DNA of 11,403 bases from Winogradskyella sp. (lineage in GTDB: Bacteria; Bacteroidota; Bacteroidia; Flavobacteriales; Flavobacteriaceae), in assembly GCA_030149115.1 (NCBI GenBank), contig JASBSE010000056.1, forward strand, positions 1 through 11,403. Reading direction: 5' to 3'. Shown here piece after piece: positions 6,345 through 11,403 of this stretch. How positions within the stretch are numbered: position 1 is the stretch's first letter; each line of letters starts with the position of its first letter. Made by a program: the position numbers and the translations under genes. Below the pieces are notes generated by a model. It saw only the letters and a program-made list of their open reading frames with translations, was not told where the DNA came from and did not search any database.

Positions 6345-8438
6345 TTAATTAAAATCTTCAGCAGTTACTCCTTCGTTAATTTTAACTTCAGTAGTTTCAA
6401 AAGTAAATGATTGAGGACCTGCTGTAACCTTCATAGTGTAAGGCATCATAACACCATCTACTTCTTTATAATTAGAATAATCTACAATGGTTGTTATAGA
6501 TTGTCCTTGTGCTTCGGTTGTAGATTCAGTTCTTATTAAATAACCTGTCTCAGCGTCATAATATCTATATGATACTGTTTCATCTTTAGTTACTTTTATT
6601 TTATAAGCATCTGCTCCTTCAATAGTTGTAAGGCTTTCTAATTCAATATTTGAAGACTCCATATATAATTCATCGAAAAGGCCTTTACTAGACTTTCTAG
6701 ATGATAATTCTTTATCTTCCATAGGAATCTTTCTTCCTTGTTGTTCCATGTAACCATTAGTTCCATCGAAGTTTTGCTTCATTAAGGTTCCCATACCTTC
6801 TGCTACAACTTCCATTTTAAATTTGTTTGGTGCCATTTGCTTAGTAGTAGCAATAGGCTTAAATGGTGCCCCTGGAATAGTCATCTCTGCTTTGACCAAA
6901 GTAGTATTAACCTTTCTAAGGTTTTCTTCACCTCCAATGGCCTTAACATAGTTTTTAATAACAGTCTCTGCTGTTAAACCTTCTGGTAATGGCTTAGAAA
7001 AAACTGGTTTTTCTGTAGCATTTGCATAAGCATCGTAATACTTAATAGGAATTCCTGTTTTTTCAAGATTTTCTATCACATCACTTCCTTTACCAACAAC
7101 CACTATACGTGCATTTTCTGGTCTAAAGTGTTTGTTAGCTACACGCATAACATCTTCTTTAGTAACAGCATTAATCTTAGCTAAATACGTAGAATAAAAG
7201 TCTTCTGGTAAATTGTTTAATTTGATATTTAAAGCATAGTTTGCAATAGTTCTCGGGCTTTCTAAATCTAGAATAAAATCACCAACATATTTAGCTTTAG
7301 CATTTTCTAAATCTTTGGTTTCTACTGGTTCCGTTTTAATTCTATTAATTTCCTTAAGTGTTTCTACAACTGCGCTATCTGTTACCATATTTCTAACTGC
7401 TGCACCAGCTGTAAAACGAGACGCACCATATCTACTTGGACTTATACTTGTACGAGCTCCGTAAGTATAACCGTGCTCTTCACGAAGATTCATATTTAAA
7501 TAACTACCAAAACCACCACCTAAAATTTTATTTGCGATTAAAACTGCATGGTAATCTTCGTCATTCATTTTAAAATCTACATTGTTTGTCAAAGAAATAT
7601 TAGACTGTACAGCATTTGGCATATCCACAAAATTAATTTGTGTGTATTGTGCATTTTGCATTGGTGCTGGTATTGTAGTTTCTACTCCTGCAGATTTTTC
7701 CCACTTACCAAAATAGTCTTTTATTTTTCGTTTAACATCACCCATTTCAACATCTCCAACAATAACTAAATAGGCATTGTTAGGGTTAAAGTATTTTTCA
7801 TAAAATGCTAAAACATCACCAAACTCAATATTGTTTACTGTTTCTTCTGTAACAAACTCTCCGTAAGGATGCTTAACACCATAAGACAACGCAGAACCAA
7901 CTCTACTGGCTACGGCATCAACACTCTTTTTGTCTGATTTAAGACTTTCGATAAGCTTCTCTTTTTCCTTCTCAAATTCCTCTTTAGTTAATAATGGGTT
8001 TATTGCCGCATCTGCCATTAACTCAATTATTCTATCAGAATATTTTGAAAGTGAGCTTGCATAGGCACTTTGAGAACCAAAACTTAATCTAGCTCCTAAA
8101 AAATCGATTTCATCATTAAATTCATCTTTAGGTATTGTAGTGGTTCCGTTTCCTAACATAGCGCCTAGAATACTAGATACACCTGCTTTATTTCCCTCTG
8201 CGATTGGTTTGTTATCAATTCTTAAAGAGATAGAAACTCTTGGTAATTTATGGTTCTCTACAACTAAAACTTCGATACCGTTTTTTAACTTAAATTCACC
8301 TGGTTTTTCTAACGTAATCTTTGGAGAAGGACCTGGTTTTGGTTGTTTAGATCTATCTATTTGCGCATTTACCGCACCTACTGCCATTAAAAACAATACA
8401 ACAAATGCTGATATTTTAGTTTTCATATTACTATTCAT
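6345..8438 (-). CDS. M16 peptidase-family protein lacking the zinc motif, fused to a LolA-like C-terminal domain
   Basis: This 697-aa exported protein is probably the non-zinc subunit of an M16B heterodimer. The signal peptide (MKTKISAFVV... ending VNAQ) is followed by an M16 N-terminal domain (FKLKNGIEVLVVENHKLPRV). Where HxxEH is expected it reads ILGAMLGNGT, so the zinc ligands are absent. The M16 C-domain keeps the substrate-binding pair in LREEHGYTYGA (Arg319 and Tyr326, spaced by seven as in insulysin). Residues about 486-697 form an extra domain resembling outer-membrane lipoprotein-sorting (LolA/LolB-fold) proteins: VIKNYVKAIGG, then ANKFKMEV-like strands, YRYYDAETGYLIRTES, and a YKEVDGVMMPY element. 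The gene lies 7 nt downstream of the zinc-site partner. Starts at 8456 (overlapping the partner by 11 nt) and at 8426 are also possible. Peptidase family and motif loss are seen directly; dimerisation is inferred from the family. Confidence 0.88.
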   Translation of the reverse strand: MNSNMKTKISAFVVLFLMAVGAVNAQIDRSKQPKPGPSPKITLEKPGEFKLKNGIEVLVVENHKLPRVSISLRIDNKPIAEGNKAGVSSILGAMLGNGTTTIPKDEFNDEIDFLGARLSFGSQSAYASSLSKYSDRIIELMADAAINPLLTKEEFEKEKEKLIESLKSDKKSVDAVASRVGSALSYGVKHPYGEFVTEETVNNIEFGDVLAFYEKYFNPNNAYLVIVGDVEMGDVKRKIKDYFGKWEKSAGVETTIPAPMQNAQYTQINFVDMPNAVQSNISLTNNVDFKMNDEDYHAVLIANKILGGGFGSYLNMNLREEHGYTYGARTSISPSRYGASRFTAGAAVRNMVTDSAVVETLKEINRIKTEPVETKDLENAKAKYVGDFILDLESPRTIANYALNIKLNNLPEDFYSTYLAKINAVTKEDVMRVANKHFRPENARIVVVGKGSDVIENLEKTGIPIKYYDAYANATEKPVFSKPLPEGLTAETVIKNYVKAIGGEENLRKVNTTLVKAEMTIPGAPFKPIATTKQMAPNKFKMEVVAEGMGTLMKQNFDGTNGYMEQQGRKIPMEDKELSSRKSSKGLFDELYMESSNIELESLTTIEGADAYKIKVTKDETVSYRYYDAETGYLIRTESTTEAQGQSITTIVDYSNYKEVDGVMMPYTMKVTAGPQSFTFETTEVKINEGVTAEDFN

Positions 8439-8445
8439 TTTTATT

Positions 8446-9765
8446 TTATTGATCATCTTTCTTTGGTAAGTACTCTAAGATTATGCGTTGATTAGGGTTT
8501 AAGTACTTCTTAGCAACGTCTCTCATTTCTTCTCTTGTAATAGAGCGATAGATGTCTATTTCATTGTTGATTAAATTTACATTTTCATATAGCATATAAT
8601 ATCTCGCTAAAGAGTTAGCAATTCCTTCTATACTAGAATTTGAATTTACAAATTGGTTCTCAAACTGATTTTGAAGTTTTTCATAATCGCGCTCAGATAT
8701 TAACTCTTCCTGGATTTTTACAATTTCCTCATCCATCTCAGTAATTAATGTATCTAAAGACACATCTCCCAATGGCAGAGCAAATAATGCATAGATACCA
8801 TAATCCTCTTGGCTAATATTAACAGCCTGAACAGCTAAGGCCTGCTTTTGCTCATCTACCATTTTCTTGTACAAAACAGAGCTTTTCCCTCCACTTAAGT
8901 AGCTAGAGATCATATCTAAAACATAGGCATCTCTACTTTTAAAAGATGGTGTTCTATAAGCAGCTATTACTGCAGGTATTTGAATATTTGGATCGTAAGT
9001 CTTATCTCTCATAGACTCAGTAATAGGCGCTTCTTTTGGAAGATCTCTTTTAATTTCCTCACCTCTTGGAATTGGTCCAAAATAATCCTGAATCATTTTT
9101 TTAACTTGTGGCTTATCAATATCACCAGCAACAACTAACACAGCATTATTTGGTACATAGAATTTTTTATTGAATGCCTGAAATTCTTCTAAAGTTGCAG
9201 CATCTAAGTGATCCATAGAACCAATTGTAGCCCATCTGTAAGGGTGTACCTTAAACATGCGCTTCTTAACCTCAGCCAACAAGTTACCATAAGGTTGGTT
9301 ATCTACACGAAGGCGTTTTTCTTCTTTAACAACTTCGTTTTGAGTATCAACACCTATTTGATTAATTACTGGATGCATTAATCTTTCAGACTCCATCCAT
9401 AAGCCCAACTCTACACTGTTAGAAGGAAATACTTCGTAATAATATGTTCTGTCATCAGTAGTATTTGCATTATTGCTTCCTCCGTTTGATGTTACAATAT
9501 TGAACCATTCACCGCGCGGAATGTTTTCAGTTCCTTCAAATAATAAATGCTCAAAAAAGTGAGCAAAACCTGTACGCTCAGGGTTTTCATCTTTTGCTCC
9601 TACATGATACATTACAGATACTGTAACAACAGGTGCCGAGTTATCTTGATGTAATATTACATGCATCCCATTGTCTAAATCGTACTCCTCAAATTCAACT
9701 TGTTGTGCATTGGCAATAGACCCAACAAACAACAAGAGCGCTAGAGTAAATAAGCTTTTTCTCAT
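8446..9765 (-). CDS. Exported M16 zinc metallopeptidase (insulinase family), catalytic subunit
   Basis: This 439-aa protein is a periplasmic or envelope zinc endopeptidase likely to cut peptides or misfolded proteins. The signal peptide (MRKSLFTLALLL...IANAQ, cleavage after Ala20) is followed by the M16 N-domain. The inverted zinc motif is HFFEH (His69, Glu72, His73), and the third ligand is a Glu about 75 residues on, in NEVVKEEKR (Glu148 is the likely residue). The substrate-edge motif GGSNNANTTDDRTYYYE is present. The M16 C-domain covers about 190-370. At the place of the Arg/Tyr pair it reads VDEQKQAL, so both residues appear replaced (Val and Leu). The length of about 440 aa is normal for single-chain M16B subunits, which work as dimers. 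It is the first gene of a two-gene operon whose partner holds the missing pair. The start is supported by the signal peptide. Confidence 0.92.
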   Translation of the reverse strand: MRKSLFTLALLLFVGSIANAQQVEFEEYDLDNGMHVILHQDNSAPVVTVSVMYHVGAKDENPERTGFAHFFEHLLFEGTENIPRGEWFNIVTSNGGSNNANTTDDRTYYYEVFPSNSVELGLWMESERLMHPVINQIGVDTQNEVVKEEKRLRVDNQPYGNLLAEVKKRMFKVHPYRWATIGSMDHLDAATLEEFQAFNKKFYVPNNAVLVVAGDIDKPQVKKMIQDYFGPIPRGEEIKRDLPKEAPITESMRDKTYDPNIQIPAVIAAYRTPSFKSRDAYVLDMISSYLSGGKSSVLYKKMVDEQKQALAVQAVNISQEDYGIYALFALPLGDVSLDTLITEMDEEIVKIQEELISERDYEKLQNQFENQFVNSNSSIEGIANSLARYYMLYENVNLINNEIDIYRSITREEMRDVAKKYLNPNQRIILEYLPKKDDQ

Positions 9766-9840
9766 TATTAATAAGTATTTAAATTTTAAATTGTTTTAGT
9801 GTTTGTCTTAACAAAACGTGCATTGTTACACAAAGCCACA

Positions 9841-9848
9841 CAAAAATA
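9841..9848 (-). promoter_or_regulatory. Candidate -7 element (TATTTTTG, minus strand) for the M16 operon
   Basis: Read on the minus strand this is TATTTTTG, a full match to TAnnTTTG, and it is the only such match between the M16 start and rplU. It would give a leader of about 70 nt. No clear TTG lies 17-23 bp upstream, so support is moderate. Confidence 0.4.
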
Positions 9849-9861
9849 AGGAATCATTCCT
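9849..9861. repeat. Palindrome AGGAAT-C-ATTCCT next to the M16 -7 element
   Basis: This perfect 6-bp inverted repeat around a single C adjoins the candidate M16 -7 element, within its -7/-33 spacer. The arms extend outward imperfectly (AATA before, TATT after a 3-nt offset). The position suits a repressor operator or a small stem, but at this AT content it could arise by chance. Confidence 0.35.
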
Positions 9862-9963
9862 CTTTATTAACATAATAAAATGTGAAAACTATTTTTATAA
9901 AACATTCTATTTTAAAATCATAACCAGATTTAAGTTGAAAAGTACGCGAAAAGCCTTAAAACG

Positions 9964-9994
9964 TTTGTAGATTAGGAATTTAGGAGTATATTTG
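9964..9994 (+). promoter_or_regulatory. rplU-rpmA promoter (TTG -33, TATATTTG -7)
   Basis: TTTG at 9964-9967 is followed after 19 bp by TATATTTG at 9987-9994. This fits the Bacteroidota consensus TTG-N17-23-TAnnTTTG at both elements. The sequence continues GCATCCG, similar to the receptor promoter at the left edge. Transcription would start near 10001 and leave a leader of about 50 nt before the bL21 start codon. Confidence 0.8.
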
Positions 9995-9999
9995 CATCC

Positions 10000-10031
10000 G
10001 CTTTCTGAGAAAAGCATTTATTTTTTATAAA
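10000..10031 (+). promoter_or_regulatory. Possible small leader hairpin plus T-rich tract before rplU
   Basis: GCTTT (10000-10004) can pair with AAAGC (10011-10015) over a 6-nt loop, followed by ATTTATTTTTTAT. This sits at the very 5' end of the predicted transcript and resembles a weak attenuator or a 5'-end stabilising stem. The stem is only 5 bp, so this is tentative. Confidence 0.25.
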
Positions 10032-10054
10032 CAAATTAATAAAAACGTTACGCT

Positions 10055-10693
10055 ATGTACGCAATTGTAGAGATAGCAGGGCAGCAATTTAAAGTTGCAA
10101 AAGACCAAAAAGTTTTTGTTAACCGTTTATCTACTGAAGAAGGTAAAAACGTTGATTTTGACAACGTACTTCTTATAGGTGATGGTGACAATGTTACTTT
10201 AGGCGCCCCAGCTATAGACGGAGCACAAGTAAGTGCTAAAGTCTTAAAGCACCTTAAAGGTGACAAAGTAATAGTTTTCAAAAAGAAAAGACGTAAAGGT
10301 TACCGTGTAAAAAATGGTCACAGACAAGCCTTAACAGAAATCGTTATTGAAAGCATTACTGCTTCTGGAGCTAAGAAAGCTGCTCCAAAGAAGGAAACTA
10401 AAAAAGCTGAACCAAAAGCCGAAAAGGCAGCTCCAAAAGCAACTGGTAAAGCTGATGATTTAAAGAAAATTGAAGGTGTTGGCCCAAAAATCGCTTCTAC
10501 TTTAGCAGAAGCTGGTTTAGCAACTTTTGCTGATATAGCAAAATCTACACCTGAAGCAATTTCTGAAATCATTGCAGATGTTCGTGGTAACCATGTTACT
10601 GACACTTGGCCAGCACAAGCTAAATTAGCTGCTGAAGGTAAGTGGGACGAGCTAAAAAAATGGCAAGACGAATTAGATGGTGGTAAAGCATAA
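10055..10693 (+). CDS. rplU: 50S ribosomal protein bL21 with C-terminal helix-hairpin-helix extension
   Basis: Residues 1 to about 101 are an ordinary bL21, a 23S rRNA-binding protein of the large subunit: MYAIVEIAGQQFKVAKDQKV at the start, VLLIGDGDNVTLGAP in the middle, and the basic KKKRRKGYRVKNGHRQ loop followed by TEIVIESI at the end. Typical bL21 stops here, but this protein runs on to 212 aa. Residues about 102-133 are a low-complexity Ala/Lys/Pro/Glu linker. Residues 134-212 hold a helix-hairpin-helix module (DDLKKIEGVGPKIASTLAEAGL, then a second helical part ending in WPAQAKLAAEGKWDELKKWQ), like the H3TH domains described as flap-endonuclease-like. No nuclease active-site acidic cluster is visible, so nucleic-acid binding is the safer inference. 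The gene follows a strong promoter and precedes rpmA by 42 nt, the conserved L21-L27 order. I have the impression that related Flavobacteriaceae carry the same extension. Confidence 0.95.
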   Translation: MYAIVEIAGQQFKVAKDQKVFVNRLSTEEGKNVDFDNVLLIGDGDNVTLGAPAIDGAQVSAKVLKHLKGDKVIVFKKKRRKGYRVKNGHRQALTEIVIESITASGAKKAAPKKETKKAEPKAEKAAPKATGKADDLKKIEGVGPKIASTLAEAGLATFADIAKSTPEAISEIIADVRGNHVTDTWPAQAKLAAEGKWDELKKWQDELDGGKA

Positions 10694-10735
10694 TTGCAAA
10701 ACCACTTAAGTTTAACAATATAAAACCTTAAGACA

Positions 10736-10996
10736 ATGGCTCATAAAAAAGGAGTTGGTAGTTCTAAAAACGGTAGAGAATCAGAATCGAAACGCTTAGG
10801 TGTAAAGATTTTTGGTGGTCAAGCTGCTGTTGCTGGGAACATAATCGTAAGACAAAGAGGTAATACGCATCACCCAGGTGAAAACGTATACCAAGGAAAA
10901 GACCACACTTTACACGCTAAAGTTGATGGTATCGTAACATTTACTAAGAAAAAAGACAATAAGTCTTATGTTTCTATAGCACCATTTGAGGCTTAA
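10736..10996 (+). CDS. rpmA: 50S ribosomal protein bL27
   Basis: This 86-aa protein is the complete bL27, whose flexible N-terminus reaches the peptidyl-transferase centre and contacts tRNA. The start MAHKKGVGSSKNGRESESKRLGVK and the core GNIIVRQRGNTHHPGENVYQGKDHTLHA are diagnostic. The mature-type N-terminus begins directly at MAHKKG, so it lacks the cleavable leader found in Firmicutes bL27. Length is normal. It is second in the rplU-rpmA operon and is closed by a strong terminator. Confidence 0.97.
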   Translation: MAHKKGVGSSKNGRESESKRLGVKIFGGQAAVAGNIIVRQRGNTHHPGENVYQGKDHTLHAKVDGIVTFTKKKDNKSYVSIAPFEA

Positions 10997-11020
10997 GAAA
11001 TTATTTTCTTTTAAAAATAT

Positions 11021-11053
11021 AAAAGCGACTAGAATATTCTAGTCGCTTTTTTT
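11021..11053 (+). terminator. Terminator of the rplU-rpmA operon (30-bp perfect palindrome)
   Basis: AAAAGCGACTAGAAT and its exact reverse complement lie back to back at 11021-11050, followed by more T to 11053. The RNA hairpin would have a stem of about 12-13 bp with the central AATATT region partly opened as loop. It starts 24 nt after the rpmA stop. Confidence 0.92.
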
Positions 11054-11136
11054 ATTGGTAACATTTTCATCATACAAACTATAGATTTAAATAACATGCA
11101 CCTCTTTACTTTACAGGTTATAAATTATAGTTTACA

Positions 11137-11403
11137 TTGTTTATCATTAACCATATTAAAATCTCCTTTCTCTTTGTATTTGTTTATTCACTTAATGCCC
11201 AAGAGATAAACACAACTAAAGAAGCAGAACTTTTTTCTCTAAAAGCTGAATTAAAAAATGCTATTACAGAGAATGATTCAATAAATATTGGTTTAACGAA
11301 TATTAAACTCGCTGATTTTTTCAATAGCATTTCCCTCTTTAAGGAAGCTACTCACTATTATCAAGAATACTTAGGGCTTCACCTTCCAAAGGATTCTAGT
11401 TTT
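11137..11403 (+). CDS. Partial exported protein, possibly TPR-containing, with a likely TTG start
   Basis: An open frame of 89 codons runs from TTG 11137 off the right edge. Upstream in frame is a TAG at 11128-11130, and there is no ATG between it and the mature part. TTG is therefore the best start; an ATT at 11146 is the alternative. The translation begins with a clear signal peptide, MFIINHIKISFLFVFVYSLN then AQ, with predicted cleavage before or after Gln22. After it come amphipathic helices (EAELFSLKAELKNAITEND, GLTNIKLADFFNSISLFKEA, YYQEYLGL) whose spacing suggests tetratricopeptide-like repeats. In Flavobacteriaceae such N-termini often belong to TPR-containing sensor kinases or regulators, but the diagnostic part lies outside the window. 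It is the first gene after the ribosomal operon terminator. Existence of the gene is likely; its function is not established. Confidence 0.65.
   Translation, partial: MFIINHIKISFLFVFVYSLNAQEINTTKEAELFSLKAELKNAITENDSINIGLTNIKLADFFNSISLFKEATHYYQEYLGLHLPKDSSF

Noticed and set aside
10318..10605. Minus-strand frame of 95 codons inside rplU
   Set aside because: It is an antisense artefact of the Ala/Lys-rich linker and HhH region, and the sense frame is clearly coding.
11021..11050. 30-bp perfect palindrome considered as a recombination or protein-binding site
   Set aside because: Its place 24 nt after rpmA and the following T-run explain it fully as a terminator.
11096..11209. ATG-started short frame (37 codons) overlapping the start of the right-edge gene
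   Set aside because: Its product has no signal-peptide or domain pattern, it ends after 37 codons, and it lies out of frame with the convincing signal peptide. It could matter only if a frameshift exists here.

Overview
The window is low-GC DNA that reads as a chromosomal segment of a Bacteroidota bacterium, most likely family Flavobacteriaceae. Four things point there. The best promoter follows the Bacteroidota pattern (TTG, about 19 bp, TAnnTTTG). Shine-Dalgarno signals are nearly absent. Signal peptides end in '-AQ'. The gene content is typical: a TonB-dependent receptor with a carboxypeptidase-regulatory-like N-terminus, a DUF5689-type lipoprotein, an insulinase-family pair, and bL21 with a helix-hairpin-helix tail. 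No mobile element, CRISPR array, tRNA or rRNA was seen.

Layout, left to right. (1) 22-4364, plus strand: a promoter, a 929-aa TonB-dependent receptor and a probably surface-exposed lipoprotein, closed by a strong terminator. This looks like an outer-membrane uptake pair of unknown cargo, without a SusD gene. (2) 4373-4738, plus: a 121-aa membrane protein of unknown function that starts just after that terminator. A bidirectional terminator separates it from (3) 4801-5319, minus: a heavy-metal-associated (HMA) lipoprotein with a duplicated cysteine-rich tail. (4) 5415-6293, plus: an EamA/DMT permease, ending in a bidirectional terminator shared with (5) 6345-9765, minus: a two-gene M16 peptidase operon. 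In that operon one protein carries the zinc site and the other carries the substrate-binding Arg/Tyr pair plus a LolA-like C-terminal domain. (6) 9766-10054: a divergent regulatory region with a clear rplU promoter, a candidate M16 promoter and a palindrome. (7) 10055-10996, plus: rplU-rpmA (bL21 and bL27), ending in a 30-bp perfect palindrome terminator. (8) 11137 to the window edge, plus: the 5' end of a further exported, possibly TPR-containing protein that appears to use a TTG start.

Functionally, most of the window concerns the envelope: nutrient import, metal handling, export and periplasmic proteolysis. It is followed by a housekeeping ribosomal operon. No wholly new system is evident. 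The points most worth a second look are the bL21-HhH fusion, the Cys-tailed HMA lipoprotein, and the split active site of the M16 pair with its LolA-like fusion.
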